NCBI GenBank assembly: GCA_041658725.1
Contig: JBAZZQ010000007.1
Coordinates: 22,850 to 86,849, forward strand
DNA from: JBAZZQ01 sp041658725
GTDB taxonomy: Bacteria; Planctomycetota; Phycisphaerae; JAAYCJ01
DNA: 64,000 nucleotides
Direction of reading: 5' to 3'
The position numbers and the translations under genes are program-made. Shown here piece after piece: positions 43,200 to 52,025 of the stretch. The notes under the pieces are model-generated. The model was given only the letters and a program-made list of their open reading frames with translations. It made no database searches and had not been told where the DNA came from. Each line of letters begins with the position of its first letter. Within the stretch, counting starts at the first letter, position 1.

Positions 43200-43224
43200 G
43201 CTCCCTTATGGTCGCGGCTCTTTG
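43200..43224. repeat. Family D unit overlapping the atpF stop
   Basis: GCTCCCTTATGGTCGCGGCT CTTTG; antisense it reads KEPRP then TAA at the end of atpF. AACCCGAAACTCGAAACC words precede it (about 43171-43188). Confidence 0.75.
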
Positions 43225-43805
43225 GTCAATTCGTCCAGTCCATGCTGGATCAGCACCCGATGATCCTCGCTGTTGACTTCCCGCTGCAAAATCTTTGCCG
43301 CCAGATCGCCGGCAATCTTGGCTGATTTGCTGTAAAGCTCCTTGAGGGCCTGAATCTTCGCCTGCTCGATTTGATCTTTGGCTTGCTCGATAGCATGCCG
43401 GGCCTGCTCCTGACCGTGGGCGAGTATTTGATCGCGAACGTGCTCGGCCTCGACGGCTGATTTCTTGATCACTTCCATCGCCTGGGCCTGCGCGCCAGCC
43501 AACTGGTCCTGATATCGGGCCAGCAATTTTTCCGCTTCCAAATTTTGAGCTTTTGCCGAGTCAATATCGCGGCGAATCTGGTCCTCGCGATTTTTCAAGG
43601 CGGAAAGCAGGGGTTTCCAGGCAAACTTTCCCAGGACGATCAGCAGCAGGATAAAAATGACCAGCGTCCAGATGGATGCCCAGATCGTCCCGCCGAAAAC
43701 GGAGGGTTCGGCCTCGGCGGCTTCGCCTGGGGTCCCCAGGCAAACCGCGCATGCGTTCGCAAGGATCAACCCGGTACCAAATAACAAACTATAAAGGCGA
43801 CTCAT
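43206..43805 (-). CDS. atpF: ATP synthase F0 b subunit with N-terminal signal-like segment
   Basis: 199 residues. A first hydrophobic stretch (SLLFGTGLILANACAVCLG) resembles a cleavable signal, then the b-subunit membrane helix (WASIWTLVIFILLLIVLGKF AW) and a long charged coiled coil (about 65-185). The C-terminal TKEPRP and stop are encoded by a family D repeat (43200-43224), so the native end may be altered. Stator stalk. Confidence 0.93.
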   Translation of the reverse strand: MSRLYSLLFGTGLILANACAVCLGTPGEAAEAEPSVFGGTIWASIWTLVIFILLLIVLGKFAWKPLLSALKNREDQIRRDIDSAKAQNLEAEKLLARYQDQLAGAQAQAMEVIKKSAVEAEHVRDQILAHGQEQARHAIEQAKDQIEQAKIQALKELYSKSAKIAGDLAAKILQREVNSEDHRVLIQHGLDELTKEPRP

Positions 43806-43845
43806 GTCTGAGTTCCTTTCCGCAATGAAAAATAAACTATCCGTC

Positions 43846-44199
43846 CTATTTTGAGAACAAGACGGCTAACATCCCGACGATAATGGCGAAGAACGTTGCC
43901 CCCTCGATCATTCCGGCGGTGATGATCATGGCGGAGGTAATCCGTCCACCGGCTTCAGGTTGACGGGCGATATTCTCGCACGCTGAGGACGCGATTCGGC
44001 CGATCCCCGCCGCGCCGCCGATCAACGCCAACCCGGCTCCGATCGATCCGCCGAGCTTACCGGCGCCGTTATCGCTCAGGAATACGCCATGGTTCGTCGT
44101 AACCCCAGCCTGGGGCTGACCGTCCGCGGCCAAGGCTGCCGAGGTAAATCCCAACATGATCATCGCCAACATCACGCAAGAGAAAAACTTACTACGCAT
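43846..44199 (-). CDS. atpE: ATP synthase F0 c subunit with signal peptide
   Basis: 117 residues from the ATG at 44199 (GGAGG 7 bases upstream). A signal peptide (MRSKFFSCVMLAMIMLGFTS to AALA) and a short soluble stretch come before the two-helix hairpin: GGSIGAGLALIGGAAGIGRI and ITAGMIEGATFFAIIVGMLA. ENIARQPEAGG forms the polar loop. The ion-binding Glu is in MIEGA; the residues after it do not match the Glu-Ser/Thr pattern of sodium-type rings, so proton coupling is more likely. Confidence 0.94.
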   Translation of the reverse strand: MRSKFFSCVMLAMIMLGFTSAALAADGQPQAGVTTNHGVFLSDNGAGKLGGSIGAGLALIGGAAGIGRIASSACENIARQPEAGGRITSAMIITAGMIEGATFFAIIVGMLAVLFSK

Positions 44200-44226
44200 C
44201 GAAAAACCTCCACAAAAAAAATTCAA

Positions 44227-45093
44227 CTAATGTTCCTGATGGACCGACATCCCGATAAAAACGGTTGCCAGTAACGTAAATATATATGCCTGCAAAAAGG
44301 CTACAAACAATTCCAAACCCGAGAGAGCCACGCTTCCCACTACGCTAGCCCCCGCCACGAACAACCCCATACCGTACGACGTCGGCAAGGCAATAAAAAA
44401 GAGCATGATCGCCAGGACGGTATGTCCCGCGAGCATATTGGCGAACAACCGGACAGCCAGAGCGAAACTCTTCGAGGCCACTCCTAAAAACTCCAGAAGG
44501 AAGAGCAAGGGGAATAAAATATACCCGATAACCCCTCCAATCGGCGGGACCAATTTATACCAATAGAGGAAAAAGCCTTTTACAACCGCCTGGGGCCAGG
44601 GTTTGCCGTGATGGTGCTCGAGGTACATGTTCTGCCAGATCCCCGAAACGTGGATCATGATGAACATGAGGCTGGCCAGGGCGCCGGTTACATAAATGTT
44701 TCCCGTCGGGGTTCCGCCGATCTCTTTTAGCTTGCCGGCGCTGGCGAGAAACAAAATTGAACCGATGGGAACCATCCCAAGCAGATTGCAGAACAAAATG
44801 AAGAAGAAAAACGTCCAGATCAGGCCGATGAAACGATCCGTCTGGTCGTGGAGCATGGGCCGGGCAACTTCGTCCCGGAAATAGACGCAAATGGCTTCAA
44901 AAAAATTCCGTACTCCGGTCGGGACCATTTGCCGCCGGCGGGTAACTATCGGAAAAACGACGAGCATAATCACCGCCACCACCGTCAGCATAATCATGTG
45001 ATTATTGACGGTGATCGATCCAATCTTGAAGATATCGTGGGCGACTACGTGATCCAGAGGATTCGCAGACGCCACTATTGTTCCTGTTATCAT
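44227..45093 (-). CDS. atpB: ATP synthase F0 a subunit
   Basis: 288 residues, five to six membrane helices. The essential arginine lies in SFALAVRLFANMLAGHTVLA, and LFVAFLQAYIFTLLATVFIG is the last signature helix. Forms the proton half-channels against the c ring. No clear Shine-Dalgarno. Confidence 0.95.
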   Translation of the reverse strand: MITGTIVASANPLDHVVAHDIFKIGSITVNNHMIMLTVVAVIMLVVFPIVTRRRQMVPTGVRNFFEAICVYFRDEVARPMLHDQTDRFIGLIWTFFFFILFCNLLGMVPIGSILFLASAGKLKEIGGTPTGNIYVTGALASLMFIMIHVSGIWQNMYLEHHHGKPWPQAVVKGFFLYWYKLVPPIGGVIGYILFPLLFLLEFLGVASKSFALAVRLFANMLAGHTVLAIMLFFIALPTSYGMGLFVAGASVVGSVALSGLELFVAFLQAYIFTLLATVFIGMSVHQEH

Positions 45094-45146
45094 ATTTTTA
45101 TCGCTGAGTCTAAAAATTACTTATCGGAATAATGGATTGTGAAGCT

Positions 45147-45533
45147 TTATTTTGAATTGCCCGTTAATAGTTTTATCGCCATAACCATCTCACAAATTAA
45201 TCCCGCAAAATAAAACCCAATTATGTACAAAAAGAATTTAAATGCAACGGAGGATAAGATCAAGACGAAAATAAGAATTCCGATCAAAGTTATCAACATT
45301 CTTACGCTCATTGCGGCCAGAACAGCTTGGGGGAGAATTTCGGGCATATATCGCCACATCACCGCTAATGTTACCCCCCCGCCGCAGGCTCCGATGATGG
45401 CCACCGATAACGCATAAAGGACCAGGACATCTGAAGCTTTTGTAATCCCGACACAAACGATCCCGGCGATCATAATGGTCAGCACAGGGGCAAGTATAAT
45501 CATCACCAAATCCCGTCGGCGGGGAATGTGCAT
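45147..45533 (-). CDS. atpI: Four-helix membrane protein of the atp operon (AtpI-like)
   Basis: 128 residues from the ATG at 45533, which directly follows the atpZ stop. Four hydrophobic helices (VMIILAPVLTIMIAGIVCVG, VLYALSVAIIGACGGGVTLA, MLITLIGILIFVLILS, FFLYIIGFYFAGLICEMVMA). Position before atpB and topology match AtpI, a chaperone for c-ring assembly or Mg uptake. Sequence identity to AtpI is weak, so the name is by position. Confidence 0.65.
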   Translation of the reverse strand: MHIPRRRDLVMIILAPVLTIMIAGIVCVGITKASDVLVLYALSVAIIGACGGGVTLAVMWRYMPEILPQAVLAAMSVRMLITLIGILIFVLILSSVAFKFFLYIIGFYFAGLICEMVMAIKLLTGNSK

Positions 45534-45534
45534 A

Positions 45535-45789
45535 CTATTTTTCTCGATTTCGGTCACGATCTTTTGTGCTTTCCGATCTATTCATGGTCAGCGATTCTTT
45601 AATCAGCAAATATAATCCGACAATAATGCCCACAATCGCGCCGATGAGAATTCCCATCGGATAAGTGCCCCAGTGCCGGTCCACAAAATAACCGATCAGA
45701 CAAAATAATCCGACCGATCCGGATACTTCAAAACCGACACCGGCATATTTCCAGGATTCTCCGGAGAATTTATCTTTATTCTGTTCCAC
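45535..45789 (-). CDS. atpZ: AtpZ/AtpI family small membrane protein
   Basis: About 84 residues from the GTG at 45789, one base after the NagB-like stop; an in-frame TTG at 45804 would add five residues. Two helices in the arrangement YAGVGFEVSGSVGLFCLIGY FVDRHWGT and MGILIGAIVGIIVGLYLLI, which is the PF09527 pattern (G-x3-D-x2-x-G-T between helices). First gene of the ATP synthase operon proper. Confidence 0.78.
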   Translation of the reverse strand: MEQNKDKFSGESWKYAGVGFEVSGSVGLFCLIGYFVDRHWGTYPMGILIGAIVGIIVGLYLLIKESLTMNRSESTKDRDRNREK

Positions 45790-45790
45790 G

Positions 45791-46720
45791 TTAGTGCATT
45801 TCAACTTCCACAGAGCCCAGGGCTTTGCGGAAGAAATTGAACTGGACGTTCGAGTGCAGAGCCAGCAGGGACATGGGAACGGCGGAATCGGGAAGTTTTT
45901 TGGCGATCATCAGTGTGGTCAGCCGCAAACCGAAGGGATTGTCGTGCATTCCGGCGTGCCAGATGGAGACCTTTTCCGCCCGCCAGGTCTGCACTGGTCC
46001 GACAGAAACGGCCTGGGTCGGAACCATGTTCACCTGTCCGCCGCCGGAGGTCCGGGCGTTTTGCATAACCGTTACGGGGTGCAGGTTCACCACGCGGGTT
46101 GGGAGTTTCAGATATTCCGCCGGCGTGGGCGGATTGTCTTTGTATTTTCCTTTCCGCGGAAGGGGATCGTTAAACGCCCAGTGTTTGATATCGCCCTGTC
46201 CGCCCTGCATGGTCACGCAGCGGGCATCGTTGTAGCTGGCGATGTATTCCTTAGCGTCGGCCTTGGGGAAGTGAATGTTCTTTCTCGGCATGGCCAAGTC
46301 CTTGCGGATGTGGTTAAAGCACATTTCCATATCCGCCTTGGCGAACGACAACGGATGCTTTTCCGGCACTTCCTTGCCGTCGATCACCCACTCGTCCATG
46401 CCCCAGAAATGAGCGTTTTTTAAATTAAGATCGGTCGCGTTGACTATTCGAGCGACCAGGGGCAATTGTTCGGTCGGGCCGATCGGCCCGCAGATGCCGG
46501 CCGGCTGAGAGTCGGTGGCTTGGCGCCAGGCCTCGATGTATTCCAGGGCTTCGGCGCAATAAAAATCTTCCAGGGTGTCATACACCACCACTTTGAACCC
46601 AGGCCGGGAGAGTTTGAGAATTCTTTCCGGCGTGAGCTTGGCGGCGTCTTTTAAAATTTGAGAGTCAATCGTAGTGTAATCCCACCAATCGGGGGCCAGT
46701 TTGCTTAACGGTCTTGCCAT
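45791..46720 (-). CDS. Glucosamine-6-phosphate deaminase-like protein (NagB family)
   Basis: 309 residues from the ATG at 46720 (AGGAGAC upstream). Contains the isomerase-fold features PAGICGPIGPTEQLPLVARI, NAHFWGMDEWVIDGKEVPEK, HPLSFAKADMEMCFNHI, and DARCVTMQGGQGDIKHWAFND, equivalent to the active-site GGIGxDGHIAFNEP region of NagB but altered. Probably acts on an amino-sugar phosphate. It follows a PIG-L deacetylase by 48 bases, so the two could remove acetyl and amino groups from the same sugar. Frame upstream of 46720 is repeat-derived (TGCAAAATGCAAAATGC). Confidence 0.78.
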   Translation of the reverse strand: MARPLSKLAPDWWDYTTIDSQILKDAAKLTPERILKLSRPGFKVVVYDTLEDFYCAEALEYIEAWRQATDSQPAGICGPIGPTEQLPLVARIVNATDLNLKNAHFWGMDEWVIDGKEVPEKHPLSFAKADMEMCFNHIRKDLAMPRKNIHFPKADAKEYIASYNDARCVTMQGGQGDIKHWAFNDPLPRKGKYKDNPPTPAEYLKLPTRVVNLHPVTVMQNARTSGGGQVNMVPTQAVSVGPVQTWRAEKVSIWHAGMHDNPFGLRLTTLMIAKKLPDSAVPMSLLALHSNVQFNFFRKALGSVEVEMH

Positions 46721-46768
46721 AATCTGTCTCCTAAAAAAAAGAGTGTATTTGCATTTTGCATTTTGCAA

Positions 46769-47536
46769 TTAAACTTTTGTGATATACTTTCCCAGCGCCG
46801 CACCCAGAGGATCAAATTCTTCCGTCCCGAACCCCAGGTGAGAATGCCTCCGCCAGCCTTCGGCGTATTGAAATTTCTTCGACATTTCCCCCACCTGAGC
46901 GGACATATCTTCCATTGTCGTCAAGTAACTATCCATCCCCTGGCTATGGTCAAGCCATTCCTTTTGGGTCTTGTGGCAGGCGAGCATTTGTCGTTTTGTT
47001 TTCAGCACTGAAGTGATATCGACATAAAAATCGGGAATGATCGGATTCCGAAGTTGGTCCATAAGGCCGTGGGGCAAGGCGTGATAAACCGCCATATCCG
47101 TGGCCACCGGCGGAATCGGCGGGTCGGTGACAAAGTTTTTCATATTTCGGCAAAACGCCGCCGTTACTCCGACCCGCACCGTATTGGTGTGGTCCTCCAT
47201 GTAATCCTGCGGAGATTGCAGAAGGACGATTTCCGGATCCACTTTGCGAACGACGGCGCACAGTTTGGAAACCAGTATCCGGTCATAATATACTTCCAGA
47301 TCATCCACCAGCGGGAAATGAAAAATCGCTCCGACACTCCGGGCGGCTGTCCGGGCCTCGGCGGTCCGCAGGGCGATGATATCGTCCTTGTCATAGACCG
47401 CAGTTCCGCACGAGCCATTGGCTACATTCATGTAATGAATCTCGTAGCCGGCGTTTTTAAGTAAAATCAGAGTTCCCGCCATTCCGAATTCGATATCATC
47501 CGGGTGGCAGGCGATAGCAAATGCTTTTTTAGACAT
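46769..47536 (-). CDS. PIG-L family deacetylase
   Basis: 255 residues. Zinc-binding motif IACHPDDIEFGMAGTL (HPDD at 11-14) and the second histidine motif QDYMEDHTNTVRVGVTAAF. The family removes N-acetyl from N-acetylglucosaminyl compounds. AGGAGATTCAAAA precedes the ATG. The NagB-like gene follows in the same direction, supporting an amino-sugar role. Confidence 0.88.
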   Translation of the reverse strand: MSKKAFAIACHPDDIEFGMAGTLILLKNAGYEIHYMNVANGSCGTAVYDKDDIIALRTAEARTAARSVGAIFHFPLVDDLEVYYDRILVSKLCAVVRKVDPEIVLLQSPQDYMEDHTNTVRVGVTAAFCRNMKNFVTDPPIPPVATDMAVYHALPHGLMDQLRNPIIPDFYVDITSVLKTKRQMLACHKTQKEWLDHSQGMDSYLTTMEDMSAQVGEMSKKFQYAEGWRRHSHLGFGTEEFDPLGAALGKYITKV

Positions 47537-47643
47537 TTTTGAATCTCCTATCCAGTCGCATCTATTTCAGCAAACGATATTTATAAACAACTTTGGTTTC
47601 CAATGCCACATTTTTTGTGAAAAATGCCTTTTTTGAAAATCAT

Positions 47644-47685
47644 ACGAAGATTTTCGTTGACAATACGAATTGCTTCGTATATACT
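47644..47685 (+). promoter_or_regulatory. blaI promoter with two overlapping palindromic operators
   Basis: TTGACA (47657-47662), 17-base spacer, TATACT (47680-47685), close to consensus. The spacer is the palindrome ATACGAA-TTGC-TTCGTAT (47663-47680). A related palindrome ACGAA-GATT-TTCGT (47644-47657) overlaps the -35. Spacing and placement fit binding of the BlaI dimer encoded just downstream. Confidence 0.75.
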
Positions 47686-47720
47686 TCGGCCGGATCATGT
47701 ATTTTTGGGAGGTATCAGAC

Positions 47721-48110
47721 ATGGCCAAACAAAACGTACCCCGCCCGACGGATGCGGAACTGGCAATTCTTCGGGTCCTTTGGCGGCGCGGACCGAGTAC
47801 CGTAAAAGAGGTTCTGGACGAACTCGCCCAATCCCGCCCAACCGGCTATACCACGGTTTTAAAGTTTCTGCAGATTATGACCGCCAAGGGATTGGTCACC
47901 CGAAACGAATCCCAGCGGACGCATGTCTACCAGGCCCGCCTGGCCGAAGAACAGACCCAGCAACAATTAGTCACGGACCTTCTAACCCGTGCCTTCGGCG
48001 GTTCGGCTCTGAAAATGGTCGCACAAGCGTTACTTAGCAAAAAAGCCTCACCGGAAGAATTAACTCAAATCCGGCACATGCTGGATAAATTGGAAAGGGG
48101 TGCAAAATGA
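47721..48110 (+). CDS. blaI: BlaI/MecI-family transcriptional repressor
   Basis: 129 residues from the ATG at 47721 (GGGAGG 8 bases upstream). Winged helix (PTDAELAILRVLWRRGPSTV, GYTTVLKFLQIMTAKGLVTR) and a C-terminal dimerisation part (LLTRAFGGSALKMVAQALL). BlaI proteins are cleaved after signalling by their M56 partner. Its stop overlaps the blaR1 start (ATGA). Target is probably its own promoter; no beta-lactamase gene is nearby, so drug resistance should not be assumed. Confidence 0.92.
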   Translation: MAKQNVPRPTDAELAILRVLWRRGPSTVKEVLDELAQSRPTGYTTVLKFLQIMTAKGLVTRNESQRTHVYQARLAEEQTQQQLVTDLLTRAFGGSALKMVAQALLSKKASPEELTQIRHMLDKLERGAK

Positions 48111-51100
48111 ACGCAATGGAACAAATTCTTTCCCAGCCGGTAATTTACCAAGTGGGTTGGGCGCTGGTGCATTTTTTGTGGCAGGCGGTCGCGGTGGGCG
48201 TATTGCTGGGGATCGCGCTTCTGGTATTACGAAATCGCCGAGCTAACGTTCGATATATTACCGCCTGCATCGCCCTGCTTTTGATGGCGATACTTCCGGC
48301 GGTAACGATGCAGGTGATGTGGGAACCGCCGAGTAGAATCGATTTGGCATCGCCCATTTCCGCCGCCAAAATAATAATTTCCACCCCCCCTGCTTCCGCC
48401 AACGCTGATCATCCAATCGAACCCGCAGCAATTGTCGCGGCTGGCGTTTCCTTACCGCCGCAATTATGGCACAAGCGGGCTGCCACGATATTGGAAAATC
48501 ATCTGCCCTGGATCGTTGCCGGGTGGCTCACCGGAGTGATGCTTTTGTCGATCCGCCTTTTGGCTAGCTGGCTTTGGACCCAGCAGATCAAACATAGCCG
48601 GACGCTACCCGTCCCCACTCGCCGGCAGGAACAATTTCTCGATCTTGCAAGGCGAATCGGCGTCAGCCGTCCGGTCCGATTACTCGAATCCGCCCTCACT
48701 GCGGTCCCAATAGTCATCGGCCATCTACGCCCGGTAATTCTCCTGCCCGCCAGCGCTCTAACCGGCCTGACGCCAAGCCAACTGGAAGCCATCCTAATCC
48801 ACGAACTAGCCCACATCCGCCGATACGATTATCTGGTCAATCTCATTCAAACCGTCATCGAAACCCTCCTTTTCTATCACCCCGCCGTCTGGTGGGTCAG
48901 CCGACGAATCCGAATCGAACGCGAAAACTGCTGCGACGATCTGGCCGTCCAATTCTGCGGCGACCGGCTGACCTACGCCCGAGCGTTGGTTACGATGGAG
49001 GAACTACGTCAAGATCATGGCCAACTGGCAGTGGCCGCCGATGGTGGTTCGCTTCTTTCCCGTATTCAACGGCTGGTCAATTTACCGACAAATTCTTTTG
49101 CTTCCCCACGTTGGATGGCCGGAATGGCAGGATTGGCGACCGTCATCATTTTGCTGACTGGTTTAACGTTGTCCACCTATGTCCTGGCAGCCGATAAATC
49201 CCAGGATCAAAAAACCGACCTTTCCAGCGATCAGCTTTTGCAGAAAATCTCCAAAACATACACATCGGCCCGGCAGGAGTTCCGCAATGTGGAAATTGTG
49301 GCTTCGGTGCGGGAATATCAGTGGAATGCAGGAGGAAAGAATTGGATTCGCACCCCGGCGAGAACACATGTGCGAGCCTGGTACGAAAAGTGCCCTCCGG
49401 GAAAAGTTCGCATCGAATTTGATCCTGAAATTCATCCCTGGATGGGCGGACCGACTCCTTATGGCGAAAATCGAGACCTGTTGGCTTATGATGGAAATAC
49501 ATTTCGTAAGATCGATTTTGTATATAATGGTCGATTTTACGAATCGAGGATTTCAGACAAGCAAAAAGGCTGGAATCGGGTTTTGCCATCTACATCAATG
49601 TATACAGGCCTTAGGCTTACACCCTTTGACGCAGACCAAGGCATCTTTCGATTGCTCTTTGAAGCCCTCGAAGATAAAAAGAAATGGTTCGGACGTCAAA
49701 ATATATACATTCATGCCCAGACTATTCAACAAAATGGTCAGCCGATCGTCAAACTTGAAATTGGACGCCATCCATCCTCAATCACCGATATCTATTACCT
49801 GGACCCTGCTAAAAACTTTGCGCTAATTTCTTATGAATGGTGGTGGACTGATCGAAAGGATAACCGCCGTTTTTTAATGTCCTCTGTCCACGTAGATGCC
49901 TGGAAAAAGATAAGAAATTCATTATTGTTTCCGACGCATGCTGTCTCTCAATGGCTCAACCAGCGGAACCAACCCGACAAGAAATTAATGTCAATCTATC
50001 AGGCCCAATCTGTGAATTTCTTTGATCCTGCAAAATCCGACATACTCTTTACCGCCAGCGATATTGAATTGGGAAAAAGGACCGCTCAAATGCCGATTGG
50101 CCCCCTGACAGTAAAACCCATTCCCTCCTTTGAAGAACCGAGTGTTCCGGCCAACATGCCAGTCGTAGATATGGTAATCCTTCCACAAAAGCAAAAAAGT
50201 GAAAACGCCGCCGAAGGCAAGTTTGAACTTGATCGGCCAATTCAGGTCTCGGTCAAATCACCGGCTGGGAAATATGAAAAAATGGAAATCCGGTGGGTCG
50301 AGTTCAGGAAAGTTAAAAATGATCTAAAGGCGACGGCGTTTGTATCATATCCTTCCGGTCCCAAAGCCAAATGGCAAATTGGTATAGAGTTGTTGGATAA
50401 ACAAAATAAAGTATTGGCCCAGGCCAAAACCTATCTTGAAAACAGGGGGATAATTCTGGGCGTTCCGGCGATGATGGAAAGCAATTTGGAATTTAATTTC
50501 GGTCCGTATAACGCGGTGGCCGATGTTGTTACTTTCAAGATCACCGTTACCCGGATCAGCGAAGAGGATAACGCTGGTGCCACGGCTGGCTCGTCCAGCC
50601 GTGTCTTGAAGAGCACGGTCGGACAAGCCGACCGTGGCACAAAGCAAAAGCCGGTGAGCAAAGGTTCGCCCAGCGTTATTTTTGGTCTGACTATTCCGTG
50701 CTCGTTGCCGGCGTCGGATTTTTTGGGGGATACGCGGGCCTTTATCGATTTTCGGACCGGAAAGACTTTTGTATTTCCTTCCTTCGTCCCGATTGACAAT
50801 TCGCAATGGCGGACTCTGGCTCCGACCCAATTCGACGCACGCTGGCACGGCACACACCCCCCCTTGACGCAACTATCGTGTTTCGGCTGGGATGCGCTTC
50901 CGCGCACCTTCTTGTTTCGAACGAGGGACGGCCAGAAGGGCCTTGTGCAAATTATCGACGTTCGAGACGATTTCGAGGTGTTATTCTTACGCTACAAATT
51001 GATAGAAGCGGCTCCTTCCGGGGAATTTCGCCAGGCGGGATCGCCAGATCCGGCTCTCGGCTATTGGAAGAATGACCTTGTTCAGGGTGCGGAGTTGACC

Positions 51101-52009
51101 TACATGCGCCATATGCGGAAAGGAAAGAACAGTGGGGACAACGGCATTGCTCCCGAGTTGTGGACGGAGCCTGTCCGCGAACTGAAGCCTCTTTACGTCT
51201 ATACCCATATGGCCAATCTCGTCGTGGTGCTCAAGAAAACGGATCAGGTGGAAGAAGGTTTGTATATTGCGCTTCCAATATCGTCTTCTATTCCGGACGG
51301 CGGTTCTGATGGTTTTGTCCTAACGGCCAAAAAGGACGGCGTTTATCACTTCACGCGATATGCTTTGCCGAGGGATTTCCCGAAGCCCACCGTTTCTTCC
51401 CAACCCGCCACGCAACCAGCGGGGAAAAAGATGGTGGTACTAGGGTCTATTGATGGTTGGGGCAAGGAATCGGAAGGGGTGCAAATTCGTTTACGGTCAG
51501 AAACGAAAAAATGGAGACCGAATGAATTGATTACCCTTTATGGTGATTTTCGAAATCAAAGCAACCGGCCGTTTTGGTTTTTTCCAACGCAATGGTACGG
51601 TATTTTAAAAGTGGACGACAAACTTTATACCCGGTCCGTTCAATTAAGCATGCCCGCGACCGTTTTAAAACCGGGAGAAACCTATCCCGACATTCCCCTT
51701 AAATTAACAGATGTCTGGCATACCCATTCCGGAGGAGAGCCGCTGAAGCTATCTCCAGGCAGGCACATCGTCCAGTTCATACCGGTACGACTTCTTCCGC
51801 TTCCAGAAGACAAAGGGCCGTTTCCGAATCCGCACAGTAACCTTGTGGAAATTGAAATTTATCCCCTTTCTTTTTCCACTCCCACCACGCAACCGACTGA
51901 GCAAGAGCCTCGTGCCACGGCTGGCTCGTCCAGTCGTGGCTTAAAGAGCACGGTCGGACAAGCCGACCGTGGCACAAGACAATTTCCTGCTGCTCCGGCC
52001 AATCGTTAA
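48107..52009 (+). CDS. BlaR1-type M56 metalloprotease sensor with a very large C-terminal region carrying two repeat-derived peptides
   Basis: 1300 residues. N-terminal membrane helices (about 13-31, 40-60, 135-152) and the gluzincin site LIHELAHIRRYDYL (HExxH about 232-236) with the downstream ERENCCDD. A fourth helix lies about 335-358. The remaining 940 residues are predicted to be periplasmic and resemble no single family I can name: a DUF-like beta-rich part about 370-700, then later segments. At about 823-846 and 1268-1290 two palindromic elements are translated in frame (ATAGSSSR...GQADRGT). Coupled to blaI by ATGA. Confidence 0.88.
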   Translation: MNAMEQILSQPVIYQVGWALVHFLWQAVAVGVLLGIALLVLRNRRANVRYITACIALLLMAILPAVTMQVMWEPPSRIDLASPISAAKIIISTPPASANADHPIEPAAIVAAGVSLPPQLWHKRAATILENHLPWIVAGWLTGVMLLSIRLLASWLWTQQIKHSRTLPVPTRRQEQFLDLARRIGVSRPVRLLESALTAVPIVIGHLRPVILLPASALTGLTPSQLEAILIHELAHIRRYDYLVNLIQTVIETLLFYHPAVWWVSRRIRIERENCCDDLAVQFCGDRLTYARALVTMEELRQDHGQLAVAADGGSLLSRIQRLVNLPTNSFASPRWMAGMAGLATVIILLTGLTLSTYVLAADKSQDQKTDLSSDQLLQKISKTYTSARQEFRNVEIVASVREYQWNAGGKNWIRTPARTHVRAWYEKCPPGKVRIEFDPEIHPWMGGPTPYGENRDLLAYDGNTFRKIDFVYNGRFYESRISDKQKGWNRVLPSTSMYTGLRLTPFDADQGIFRLLFEALEDKKKWFGRQNIYIHAQTIQQNGQPIVKLEIGRHPSSITDIYYLDPAKNFALISYEWWWTDRKDNRRFLMSSVHVDAWKKIRNSLLFPTHAVSQWLNQRNQPDKKLMSIYQAQSVNFFDPAKSDILFTASDIELGKRTAQMPIGPLTVKPIPSFEEPSVPANMPVVDMVILPQKQKSENAAEGKFELDRPIQVSVKSPAGKYEKMEIRWVEFRKVKNDLKATAFVSYPSGPKAKWQIGIELLDKQNKVLAQAKTYLENRGIILGVPAMMESNLEFNFGPYNAVADVVTFKITVTRISEEDNAGATAGSSSRVLKSTVGQADRGTKQKPVSKGSPSVIFGLTIPCSLPASDFLGDTRAFIDFRTGKTFVFPSFVPIDNSQWRTLAPTQFDARWHGTHPPLTQLSCFGWDALPRTFLFRTRDGQKGLVQIIDVRDDFEVLFLRYKLIEAAPSGEFRQAGSPDPALGYWKNDLVQGAELTYMRHMRKGKNSGDNGIAPELWTEPVRELKPLYVYTHMANLVVVLKKTDQVEEGLYIALPISSSIPDGGSDGFVLTAKKDGVYHFTRYALPRDFPKPTVSSQPATQPAGKKMVVLGSIDGWGKESEGVQIRLRSETKKWRPNELITLYGDFRNQSNRPFWFFPTQWYGILKVDDKLYTRSVQLSMPATVLKPGETYPDIPLKLTDVWHTHSGGEPLKLSPGRHIVQFIPVRLLPLPEDKGPFPNPHSNLVEIEIYPLSFSTPTTQPTEQEPRATAGSSSRGLKSTVGQADRGTRQFPAAPANR
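50577..50640 (+). repeat. Family A palindrome inserted in frame in the M56 gene, copy 1
   Basis: Same two-hairpin element as at 3653 and 39977. In this copy the linker reads GTCTTGAAGAGC, which keeps the frame open with no stop; intergenic copy 3653 has TATAAA there. Translates as ATAGSSSRVLKS then TVGQADRGT. Confidence 0.92.
51912..51975 (+). repeat. Family A palindrome inserted in frame in the M56 gene, copy 2
   Basis: Second in-frame copy, linker GGCTTAAAGAGC, 63 bases per unit, again without a stop. Translates as ATAGSSSRGLKS then TVGQADRGT, 12 codons before the end of the gene. Confidence 0.92.
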
Positions 52010-52025
52010 AGACTAATTTTTCCCT

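Noticed and set aside
47644..52009. Beta-lactam resistance locus
   Set aside because: BlaI and M56 proteins are present, but no beta-lactamase or penicillin-binding protein gene is adjacent and the sensor lacks a recognisable penicillin-binding domain; M56/BlaI pairs have other roles in planctomycetes.
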